The position numbers and the translations under genes are program-made. Under the pieces are notes generated by a model. It was not told the origin of the DNA. It did no database searches and saw only the letters and a list, made by a program, of their open reading frames with translations. A DNA stretch of 6,010 nucleotides from Sedimentitalea sp042687825 (lineage in GTDB: Bacteria; Pseudomonadota; Alphaproteobacteria; Rhodobacterales; Rhodobacteraceae): positions 1 through 6,010 of the forward strand of contig NZ_JBHUQE010000044.1 in the NCBI RefSeq assembly GCF_042687825.1, in the 5' to 3' direction. This document shows, piece after piece, positions 1-5,261 of the stretch (within the stretch, counting starts at the first letter, position 1; each line of letters opens with the position of its first letter).

Positions 1-23
1 TTGACAGGCACCAATACCTTCAT
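1..23 (-). CDS. etfB: Electron transfer flavoprotein beta subunit, 5' end only
   Basis: Only the first seven codons and part of the eighth are inside the window; the gene continues past base 1. They read MKVLVPV then a codon beginning AA, which is the conserved start of alphaproteobacterial EtfB (MKVLVPVKR...). EtfB pairs with EtfA to form the soluble FAD/AMP-containing carrier that takes electrons from acyl-CoA dehydrogenases to ETF:ubiquinone oxidoreductase. The start is supported by a strong Shine-Dalgarno sequence, GAGGAG, read on the minus strand at 39-34, ten bases before the ATG. The preceding co-directional gene is the cobalamin adenosyltransferase, 197 bases upstream. That order matches my memory of Rhodobacterales genomes, where etfA usually follows. 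The identification rests on very few residues plus context. Confidence 0.82.
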
Positions 24-27
24 CTGC

Positions 28-49
28 GGTTCTCTCCTCAATAAGAACC
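28..49 (-). promoter_or_regulatory. Alternative hairpin enclosing the etfB ribosome binding site
   Basis: On the minus strand, GGUUCU (49-44) is exactly complementary to AGAACC (33-28). The ten-base loop between them contains the GAGGAG Shine-Dalgarno sequence. Bases 49-45 are also the 3' arm of the stronger 45-70 hairpin, so the two structures exclude each other. The complementarity is seen directly; a switching function is speculation. Confidence 0.35.
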
Positions 50-70
50 AAGCCGACAGCGACTCGGTTC
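45..70 (-). promoter_or_regulatory. Strong hairpin in the etfB leader
   Basis: Read as minus-strand RNA, bases 70-60 (GAACCGAGUCG) pair with 55-45 (CGGCUUGGUUC) around a CUGU tetraloop at 59-56. All eleven positions pair, nine Watson-Crick and two G-U. The stem ends 21 bases before the etfB start and just upstream of its ribosome binding site. The pairing is directly visible; a role in mRNA stability or translation control is inferred. It is not followed by a U-run, so it is not a typical intrinsic terminator. Confidence 0.5.
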
Positions 71-99
71 AATGTGTTCCCGCAGTTTGATAGCGGGGC

Positions 100-130
100 A
101 ATTCGGCAAAAAACAGGGCAAAACCGAATT
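100..130. repeat. Inverted repeat AATTCGG-N17-CCGAATT
   Basis: Two perfect 7-base arms (100-106 and 124-130) flank a 17-base A-rich spacer. Inside lies a direct repeat of GGCAAAA at 105-111 and 117-123, a 12-base period. The element sits in the spacer upstream of etfB (minus strand). It could be an operator for a dimeric repressor or an RNA stem. I could not match it to a named regulator, and I see no convincing -35/-10 pair beside it. Confidence 0.4.
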
Positions 131-145
131 CTTGCCTTACGCAAG
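131..145. repeat. Small hairpin CTTGC-CTTAC-GCAAG between pduO and etfB
   Basis: A perfect 5-base stem with a 5-base loop directly abuts the 100-130 inverted repeat. On the plus strand a run of five T follows seven bases later (152-156), but no plus-strand gene lies upstream to terminate. On the minus strand, the direction of transcription here, no T-run follows immediately. Its role is undetermined, and a stem this short can occur by chance. Confidence 0.2.
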
Positions 146-181
146 GGCGGCTTTTTCCCGGCCCAGAGAAATTTCGTTGCG

Positions 182-205
182 TCACAATGGCGAAACGGAT
201 TGTGA
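182..205. repeat. Inverted repeat TCACAAT-N10-ATTGTGA just after pduO
   Basis: Perfect 7-base arms at 182-188 and 199-205 with a 10-base spacer begin 15 bases past the pduO stop codon. The position suits a transcription terminator, but the stem is AT-rich and no U-run follows on the minus strand. A protein-binding dyad for etfB control is equally possible. The symmetry is seen directly; the function is not established. Confidence 0.35.
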
Positions 206-220
206 AGGTGACGGGGCCGC

Positions 221-793
221 TCAGCGATTTGCGCCGGGAACCCAAAGAACGTCCGCCTTGCCGCCGTCATTGGCCGTTCGTGCGGCGACAAAGAACCAGT
301 CGCTGAGCCGGTTCAGGTATTTGACCGCGGCCGGGTTGACCGGCTCGGTCCCGGCCAGTTCGACGGCCAGCCTTTCGGCCCGGCGCGCCACGGTGCGACA
401 GACATGCAGATGCGCGGCCAGGGGCGTACCGCCGGGCAGGATGAAGCTGCGCAACGGATCCAGATCGGAATTCATGGTGTCGATTTCGGTTTCCAGACGC
501 ACAACCTGGGAGTCGGACACCCGCAGCGGCGGATAATCGGCCTGCGCGTCCCGGTCCATGTCCGGGCGGCACAGGTCGGCACCCAGATCGAACAGATCGT
601 TCTGGATGCGCGACAGGGCTTTGTCCAGATCATCCGGCGCATGCAGGCGGGCGACGCCCAGCGTGCAGTTCAATTCATCCGAGGTGCCATAGGCGGCCAC
701 GCGCAACGTGTGTTTGGCAACACGGCTGCCATCGCCCAAAGCCGTTTCACCGGCATCGCCGGTGCGGGTGTAGATTTTGTTCAGAACGACCAT
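221..793 (-). CDS. pduO: PduO-type ATP:cob(I)alamin adenosyltransferase
   Basis: This 190-residue cytoplasmic enzyme transfers the adenosyl group of ATP to cob(I)alamin, giving adenosylcobalamin for mutases such as methylmalonyl-CoA mutase. The family hallmarks are in order. The N-terminal ATP-binding segment is YTRTGDAGET at residues 8-17. TSDELN is at 37-42, QNDLFDLGADL at 64-74 and FILPGGT at 117-123. The helix RTVARRAER is at 133-141, with R133, R137 and E140 matching the conserved Arg/Glu set of the family, and YLNRLSD is at 159-165. Length is normal for single-domain PduO/MMAB proteins. I chose the ATG at 793 because AGGAG stands six bases upstream and MVVLNKIYTRTGD is the usual family start; an upstream in-frame start would add 11 residues and overlap the previous gene. 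The previous gene's stop codon is one base away, so translation is probably coupled. The family is secure; some annotations call it cobO, a different family. Confidence 0.95.
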   Translation of the reverse strand: MVVLNKIYTRTGDAGETALGDGSRVAKHTLRVAAYGTSDELNCTLGVARLHAPDDLDKALSRIQNDLFDLGADLCRPDMDRDAQADYPPLRVSDSQVVRLETEIDTMNSDLDPLRSFILPGGTPLAAHLHVCRTVARRAERLAVELAGTEPVNPAAVKYLNRLSDWFFVAARTANDGGKADVLWVPGANR

Positions 794-794
794 G

Positions 795-1001
795 TTATTC
801 TCCTGCGGTTCCGCGCAGCCAGACATACAGCAGAATCAGGACCACCGCCACGAACTGCGCCAACAGTCGCAACCGCATCATCTTGTTGCCGTATTTGCGG
901 TTGAATGCGCCGCCTTTGCCGAACCCTCCGATGCCGATCATCAGAATGACCACGACGGCAGCCATTGCCAGTATGATTATCAGGAAAAGCGGATCACCCA
1001 T
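795..1001 (-). CDS. Small twin-transmembrane protein, HIG1-like
   Basis: This 68-residue protein has two predicted membrane helices, about residues 5-27 and 47-62. A basic loop joins them (GKGGAFNRKYGNKMMRLR). Across the loop and second helix it carries R43-x-R45-x3-Q49, which fits the (R/H)xRx3Q core of the HIG1/Rcf1 motif. In mitochondria that family helps assemble or regulate cytochrome c oxidase and supercomplexes. Annotations of Rhodobacterales commonly call this neighbour of the adenosyltransferase a 'twin transmembrane protein'. The start ATG at 1001 has AAGG six bases upstream. The stop TAA is one base before the pduO ATG, and the pduO ribosome binding site lies inside the end of this gene. 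The membrane topology is well supported; the HIG1 assignment is moderate, and any link to respiration or to ETF is inferred. Confidence 0.8.
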   Translation of the reverse strand: MGDPLFLIIILAMAAVVVILMIGIGGFGKGGAFNRKYGNKMMRLRLLAQFVAVVLILLYVWLRGTAGE

Positions 1002-1072
1002 GCTGCCCTTGTCCTTGTGCGGTAACTGGTCCGTGACTTATCCGGCCCGTTCTGGAAAAGCGAACCGGTTTT

Positions 1073-1900
1073 TCAGACCCGGGATACGATGCGATCGATC
1101 ATCCGGCTGGACAGAACGCGTTTGAGATACCCGCCCAGATAGGTCGCCTTGGTCACGTAATAGCGCGGTTGCGGTCGGTCGCTGTTCAATGCGCAGATCA
1201 GTTTTGCGGTGACCGCGGCAGCGGGCAGTTCGAACGGGTCGGGGCCGGTGTCCTTATACATCCGCGGCATCAGGTCGGTTTCATAGTCGACCCGGCGCGG
1301 CGAGGACTGCCAGTCGATATATTTTTCAAAATGGGGAATGCCCTTTTCGCGCAGCATCGTCGTGATCGGTCCCGGTTCGATCAGCACCACGTGAATGCCG
1401 CTGCCGTGCAGTTCGATCCGCATGGTGTCGCTGAGACCTTCCAGCGCGTGTTTCGTCGCCGTATAGGCCCCGCGCCACGGGATCGCCAGAAAACCCAGGC
1501 CGGACGAGCATTGCACGATATGGCCGGCGCCTTGCGCCCGCATGACCGGGATCACCAGCCGGGTCAGGTCGTGCCAGCCGAACAGGTTGGCCTCGAAAAT
1601 CGCGCGCAGCCCGTCGGTCGGCACATCCTCGACCAGGCCGGCCATCTGATGCGCGCCGTTGTTGAACAGCGCGTCCAGCGTGCCGCCGGTGGTCGCCAGC
1701 ACCTCTTTCACGGCGCTGCGGATGCTGTCGCCATCGCAATAATCGATGCGCGGGCTGTCAAAGCCCTCGGCGATCAGCCGGTCGCAATCGGCCTGTTGGC
1801 GGCACGCTGCGAAAACACGCCAGCCCAGGTTCCGCAATTCACGGGCCGAATTCAGCCCGATCCCCGAAGAACAGCCAGTGATGAGAATGGATTTCTGCAT
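1073..1900 (-). CDS. Short-chain dehydrogenase/reductase (classical SDR)
   Basis: This is a 275-residue NAD(P)-dependent oxidoreductase with a Rossmann fold. The nucleotide-binding glycine motif is TGCSSGIG at residues 8-15. An Arg at the end of beta-2 (AACR, R34) suggests NADP(H). The usual NNAG motif appears as NNGA at 80-83, a variant I associate with SDRs near the 17-beta-hydroxysteroid and retinol dehydrogenase types. The catalytic tetrad is N105, S133, Y146 and K150, with the normal YxxxK spacing. The C-terminal third (about 185-275) carries the substrate region and is basic at its end (KRVLSSRMIDRIVSRV), which might touch a membrane. The substrate cannot be told from sequence. The start ATG at 1900 fits the family start, but no good Shine-Dalgarno sequence precedes it. 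It lies 98 bases after the SH3 gene and 71 bases before the twin-membrane gene, so joint transcription is possible but not shown. Confidence 0.92.
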   Translation of the reverse strand: MQKSILITGCSSGIGLNSARELRNLGWRVFAACRQQADCDRLIAEGFDSPRIDYCDGDSIRSAVKEVLATTGGTLDALFNNGAHQMAGLVEDVPTDGLRAIFEANLFGWHDLTRLVIPVMRAQGAGHIVQCSSGLGFLAIPWRGAYTATKHALEGLSDTMRIELHGSGIHVVLIEPGPITTMLREKGIPHFEKYIDWQSSPRRVDYETDLMPRMYKDTGPDPFELPAAAVTAKLICALNSDRPQPRYYVTKATYLGGYLKRVLSSRMIDRIVSRV

Positions 1901-1914
1901 GGGTCGGGTCTGTT

Positions 1915-1944
1915 GCCTGCCATTGAACGCCTGCCATAGCTATG
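1915..1944. repeat. Direct repeat and palindrome upstream of the SDR gene
   Basis: GCCTGCCAT occurs twice (1915-1923 and 1929-1937), 14 bases apart. The second copy runs into a perfect 10-base palindrome, CATAGCTATG (1935-1944). On the minus strand a weak -35-like TTGCCG lies at 1967-1962, but no standard -10 is well spaced from it. The elements lie 15-44 bases before the SDR start, where an operator would be expected. The regulator is unknown and chance occurrence is possible. Confidence 0.3.
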
Positions 1945-1998
1945 ACGGCTGTTTCCGGGGGCGGCAAGCGGTTCGGCCAATGACGTCGTCGCGGGGAA

Positions 1999-2628
1999 TT
2001 AACGGCGCGGTTTGCTGATCAAAGAGGCGGAGATCCAGCCCAGCTGCCGTTCCGGCAAGATTCGCAGGCGCAGCCAACCGGTGCCGCTGTCGCTCAGCAC
2101 CTCGACCTGGTGACCGATGTTCAGGCGGGCGACCACCGGATAGGTCGTGCCCGGCCCGTCACGCATGTTCACCCGGGTTCCGGTGACCTCGCGCAGATCC
2201 GGCGGCGGAGGCTGGTAGGCGGCCACCGGTTCCACCACGGGGCGCGCGGCCACAGCCACCCCCAGACCGGCAGCCCCCAGGTCCAGCGAGGCCAGCGTCA
2301 GCGTCGCTGCCGCCGGCTGGTCGGGCATCATGTCCAGCCCCTGGCGCAGACTGGTCCGCACGCGCCCCAGGCCGGCCCCGTCCGACACCGACACGGTGTC
2401 GGGGGCGGATGCCTGCCTGATTGCAGGGGCCGCAATCAGGGCGGTCGAAGTAATTCTGGCCGGCGCGGCGATCCGCGCCGCTGCGGGCCGGCGCTGGGGT
2501 GCGTTTTCGGCCTCGGCCTTGTTGCCCGCCTCTACGGCCTCGGGCTTTCGCGGCTGAAAGTCGGCCCCACCGCTCAATTCATAGAAAATCAGGCCAAGAA
2601 TGGCGAAAGAAGACAAAATAAAGCGCAT
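1999..2628 (-). CDS. Membrane-anchored protein with C-terminal bacterial SH3 domain
   Basis: I call 209 residues from the ATG at 2628. Residues 3-18 form a hydrophobic segment without a clear cleavage site, so it probably acts as an anchor leaving the rest in the periplasm. Residues 25-145 are a low-complexity Ala/Pro linker with repeated IAAPA units and a PPPPD stretch. Residues 146-205 are a bacterial SH3 (SH3b/SH3_3) domain. It shows the typical start VTGTRVNMRDGPGTTYPVVARL, the turn GWLRLRI, and the ending GWISASLI. Such domains usually bind peptidoglycan or other envelope ligands, so an envelope role is likely but unspecified. A TTG eight codons upstream (2652) could serve as start, but it has no ribosome binding site and would put charged residues before the anchor. 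The ATG at 2628 has only a G-rich run upstream. Two perfect inverted repeats fall inside the linker-coding part. Confidence 0.82.
   Translation of the reverse strand: MRFILSSFAILGLIFYELSGGADFQPRKPEAVEAGNKAEAENAPQRRPAAARIAAPARITSTALIAAPAIRQASAPDTVSVSDGAGLGRVRTSLRQGLDMMPDQPAAATLTLASLDLGAAGLGVAVAARPVVEPVAAYQPPPPDLREVTGTRVNMRDGPGTTYPVVARLNIGHQVEVLSDSGTGWLRLRILPERQLGWISASLISKPRR
2416..2440. repeat. Inverted repeat CCTGATTGC-N7-GCAATCAGG within the SH3 gene
   Basis: Perfect 9-base arms (2416-2424 and 2432-2440) flank a 7-base loop, inside the codons of the Ala/Pro linker. Close by, 2461-2468 and 2473-2480 form a second perfect 8-base stem with a CGAT loop. Either would fold in the SH3-gene mRNA. 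Repetitive Ala/Ile/Arg codons in GC-rich DNA may explain them, so a function is not claimed. Confidence 0.4.
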
Positions 2629-2711
2629 GACCGCGCCCCCCAGATCACTCAAAACACATAACAGCCCGGCAACAATAGAACCGGACTTCTTTACATTATC
2701 GGAACAGGTGA

Positions 2712-2747
2712 TTCCCGGAAACGGGAAAGCGGACGGTTTTTTTCCCG
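2712..2747 (+). promoter_or_regulatory. Three-armed competing hairpin upstream of parC
   Basis: TTCCCG (2712-2717) pairs with CGGGAA (2722-2727) around a GAAA loop, which is a GNRA-type tetraloop. The middle arm extended by one base, CGGGAAA (2722-2728), is also perfectly complementary to TTTCCCG (2741-2747). A T7 run (2737-2743) partly overlaps the last arm, nine bases after the first stem. The layout resembles an attenuator with a terminator-like first stem. Whether the region is transcribed before parC is unknown. Confidence 0.35.
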
Positions 2748-2800
2748 AGACTTTTAGCGGGGCAGGGCGCGTGCAAAAAAAGCGACACTCGCTTTACCCG

Positions 2801-2814
2801 GCCCCAAGTGGGGC
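2801..2814 (+). promoter_or_regulatory. GC hairpin immediately before the parC start
   Basis: GCCCC-AAGT-GGGGC forms a perfect 5-base stem with a 4-base loop, ending 14 bases before the parC ATG. No standard Shine-Dalgarno sequence lies between it and the start. The only G-rich stretch (2810-2815) is largely held in the stem, so the structure may lower translation initiation. This effect is an inference. Confidence 0.35.
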
Positions 2815-2828
2815 GTATCACAGCATCT

Positions 2829-5180
2829 ATGAGCGATCTTGTAGATGACCCCAACATGAAGCCCCCATCCGCCCCAGGCGAGGTATCCGAACCGCTGCGC
2901 CGCGCAATCGGCGAGCGTTACCTCACGTATGCGTTATCGACAATCATGCATCGGGCGCTGCCGGATGCGCGCGACGGGCTGAAGCCGGTGCACCGGCGGA
3001 TCCTGTTTGCAATGCGCGAATTGCGGCTGTCCAGTGGCGGCGGGTTCCGAAAATCGGCCAAGATTTCCGGCGATGTGATGGGCAATTACCACCCCCATGG
3101 CGATGCCGCGATCTATGATGCGATGGCGCGGCTGGCCCAGGATTTCAACGTGCGCTATCCGCTGGTCGACGGGCAGGGCAATTTCGGCAATATCGACGGC
3201 GACAACCCGGCGGCCAGCCGATACACCGAGGCGCGGATGACCATAGTCGCCGAGGCGTTGCTGGAGGGGCTGAACGAGGACGCGGTCGATTTCCGCGAGA
3301 ATTACGATGGCACCCTGCGCGAACCGGTGGTGTTGCCGGCGCAGTTTCCCAATCTGCTGGCCAATGGCGCCGCCGGTATCGCGGTGGGCATGGCCACGAA
3401 TATTCCGCCGCACAACATCGCCGAACTATGCGATGCCTGTCTGCATCTGATCCGGACGCCGGATGCGCGCGACGACACGCTGCTGAAATACGTGCCCGGT
3501 CCCGATTTCCCGACCGGCGGCGTGATTGTCGAGCCGCCGGAAAACATCGCGAACGCCTATCGCACCGGGCGCGGATCGTTCCGGCTGCGCTGCCGGTACC
3601 AGATCGAGGATCTGGGCCGCGGCCAGTGGCAGATCGTGGTCACCGAAATTCCCTATCAGGTGCAGAAATCCCGGCTGATCGAAAAGATCGCCGACCTGAT
3701 CCAGAGCAAGAAAATCCCGATTCTGGCTGATATACGCGATGAGAGTGCTGACGACATCCGCATGGTTCTGGAACCGCGCAGCAAGAATGTCGATCCCGAA
3801 GTGCTGATGGGCATGCTCTATCGCAACTCGGATCTCGAGGTGCGGTTCAGCCTGAACATGAACGTGCTGATCGACGGGGTGACTCCCAAGGTCTGCAGCC
3901 TCAAGGAAGTGCTGCGCGCGTTTCTGGATCACCGGCAGGAGGTTCTGGCGCGGCGCAGCCGTCACCGGCTGGCCAAGATCGACCACCGGCTGGAAGTGCT
4001 CGAAGGGTTCATCGTCGCCTTTCTCAACCTTGATCGGGTGATCGACATCATCCGTTATGACGACGACCCCAAGGCGGCGCTGATGCGCGAGGACTGGGGC
4101 CGGGACCACGTCCGGGCCATGAGCGAAGCCGATTATGTGCCACCTGTGCCCGGCGGAGAACCGGGACTCAGCGAGGTGCAGGCCGAGGCGATCCTGAACA
4201 TGCGCCTGCGCTCGCTGCGCCGGCTCGAGGAACTGGAATTGCTGCGCGAACAATCCGCTCTGATGTCCGAGCGCGCCGGGCTCGAGGATCTGCTGGCGGA
4301 TGAGGGCCTGCAATGGGGGCGCATCGCCGAGCAGTTGAAGGAGACCAATAAGACCTTTGGCAAGGATTACGAAGGTGGCGCGCGGCGCACCCGGCTGGAA
4401 GAGGCGGGCGAGATCGAGGAGGTGCCGCTGGAAGCGATGATCGATCGCGAGCCGATCACTGTCGTATGCAGCCAGATGGGCTGGATCCGCGCGATGACCG
4501 GCCATATCGATCTGACCCGCGAACTGAAATTCAAGGATGGCGACGGGCCGCGGTTCATCTTTCACGCCGAAACCACGGACCGGTTGCTGGTCTTTGGCAG
4601 CAACGGCCGGTTCTACACGCTGTCGGCCGCCAACCTGCCCGGCGGGCGCGGGATGGGCGAACCCGTCCGCCTGATGGTCGATCTGCCCAACGAGGCCGAG
4701 ATCGTCGACCTGTTCATTCACGACCCCGCCCGCAAGCTGCTGGTCGCCTCGTCGGCCGGAAACGGTTTCGTCGTGGCGGAATCCGATGTGGTGGCGCAGA
4801 CCCGCAGCGGCAAGCAGGTGCTGAATGTCGGCGATGCCGCGCGTGCCCGGTTCTGCCGCCCGGTTCAGGGCGATCACGTGGCGGTGGTGTCGCAAAACGG
4901 CAAGTTTCTGGTGTTTCCCGCTGCGGAACTGCCGGAAATGAGTCGCGGCAAGGGCGTGCGGCTGCAGAAATACAACATGGCCCGGGGCAAGCAGGGCACA
5001 CTGGAGCTGGATGGTGGCCTGTCCGACGTGACCACTTTTTCCTGGGCCGAGGGCCTGAGCTGGGAAATGGGCGGCGGCAAGCGGCGGCACGAGCCGGACA
5101 TGACCGACTGGCTGGGCAAGCGCGCCGGCGTCGGCAAACGCGCGCCCTACGGATTTCCGCGCAACAACCGGTTTTCCTGA
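2829..5180 (+). CDS. parC: DNA topoisomerase IV subunit A
   Basis: This complete 783-residue protein is the breakage-rejoining subunit of topoisomerase IV, which with ParE decatenates daughter chromosomes. The winged-helix/tower core starts near residue 22 (EPLRRAIGERYLTYALSTIM), with GLKPVHRRIL at 50-59. The quinolone-determining segment YHPHGDAAIYDAM covers 87-99. The catalytic tyrosine is Y132, preceded by R131, in SRYTEAR. Coiled-coil and gate segments lie near 370-395 and 445-480. The C-terminal beta-pinwheel begins near 538 (REPITVVCSQMGWIRAM) and has only degenerate GyrA-box-like sequence (SRGKGVRLQ), which points to ParC rather than GyrA. At the positions of E. coli ParC S80 and E84 it has Ala93 and Asp97. 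I chose the ATG at 2829 (MSDLVDDP) because it matches the family start as I recall it; a GTG at 2808 and an ATG at 2856 are less likely. No clear Shine-Dalgarno sequence precedes it. Confidence 0.97.
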   Translation: MSDLVDDPNMKPPSAPGEVSEPLRRAIGERYLTYALSTIMHRALPDARDGLKPVHRRILFAMRELRLSSGGGFRKSAKISGDVMGNYHPHGDAAIYDAMARLAQDFNVRYPLVDGQGNFGNIDGDNPAASRYTEARMTIVAEALLEGLNEDAVDFRENYDGTLREPVVLPAQFPNLLANGAAGIAVGMATNIPPHNIAELCDACLHLIRTPDARDDTLLKYVPGPDFPTGGVIVEPPENIANAYRTGRGSFRLRCRYQIEDLGRGQWQIVVTEIPYQVQKSRLIEKIADLIQSKKIPILADIRDESADDIRMVLEPRSKNVDPEVLMGMLYRNSDLEVRFSLNMNVLIDGVTPKVCSLKEVLRAFLDHRQEVLARRSRHRLAKIDHRLEVLEGFIVAFLNLDRVIDIIRYDDDPKAALMREDWGRDHVRAMSEADYVPPVPGGEPGLSEVQAEAILNMRLRSLRRLEELELLREQSALMSERAGLEDLLADEGLQWGRIAEQLKETNKTFGKDYEGGARRTRLEEAGEIEEVPLEAMIDREPITVVCSQMGWIRAMTGHIDLTRELKFKDGDGPRFIFHAETTDRLLVFGSNGRFYTLSAANLPGGRGMGEPVRLMVDLPNEAEIVDLFIHDPARKLLVASSAGNGFVVAESDVVAQTRSGKQVLNVGDAARARFCRPVQGDHVAVVSQNGKFLVFPAAELPEMSRGKGVRLQKYNMARGKQGTLELDGGLSDVTTFSWAEGLSWEMGGGKRRHEPDMTDWLGKRAGVGKRAPYGFPRNNRFS

Positions 5181-5217
5181 CCACGCAATAGTGTGCCGAT
5201 CGGGTTTGCACCGCAGG

Positions 5218-5241
5218 TCCGGCTGGGGTATCTGGGCCGGA
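5218..5241 (+). repeat. Inverted repeat TCCGGC-N12-GCCGGA between parC and the lipoprotein gene
   Basis: Perfect 6-base GC-rich arms (5218-5223 and 5236-5241) surround a 12-base loop, 37 bases after the parC stop. No T-run follows, so it is at best a T-less terminator. A weak promoter-like pair overlaps it: TTGCAC at 5206-5211 and TATCTG at 5229-5234, 17 bases apart, each matching the consensus at three of six positions. Both readings are tentative. Confidence 0.3.
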
Positions 5242-5261
5242 ACAGAGGCTGACGAGAGAGT

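Larger units (their letters stand above)
2629..2828. promoter_or_regulatory. Divergent intergenic region between the SH3 gene and parC
   Basis: The 200-base spacer must hold the promoters of both divergent genes. It is more AT-rich than its surroundings, with a T-run (2737-2743) and an A-run (2775-2781). I looked for TTGAC-like -35 and TATAAT-like -10 pairs at 16-18 base spacing on both strands and found none worth naming. It does contain the competing hairpins at 2712-2747 and the short GC hairpin at 2801-2814. Confidence 0.5.

Noticed and set aside
72..536. A 154-codon plus-strand open frame covering the pduO-etfB spacer
   Set aside because: It is Arg/Ser/Thr-rich, runs over the pduO coding region in antisense and has no recognisable domain. 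Treating 24-220 as a leader/spacer fits better.
404..904. A 166-codon plus-strand open frame opposite pduO
   Set aside because: The adenosyltransferase and the membrane protein on the minus strand explain this DNA. The opposite frame runs across both genes and shows no domain.
1169..1939. A 256-codon plus-strand open frame opposite the SDR gene
   Set aside because: The SDR on the minus strand has all its catalytic motifs. The opposite frame is a low-information His/Gln/Arg-rich translation with no motif.
2629..2652. Eight-residue N-terminal extension of the SH3 protein from a TTG start
   Set aside because: There is no Shine-Dalgarno sequence before the TTG, and the ATG at 2628 places the hydrophobic anchor at the N-terminus as usual.
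2653..2828. LexA-type (GAAC/GTTC repeats) operator in the parC-SH3 spacer
   Set aside because: GGAAC, GAACC and GTTC-like words occur, but not with the N7 spacing of alphaproteobacterial LexA boxes.
4466..5191. A 241-codon same-strand open frame within the end of parC
   Set aside because: It is an out-of-frame reading of the ParC C-terminal domain, Arg/Gly/Ala-rich as expected from GC-rich codons, with no separate ribosome binding site or motif.
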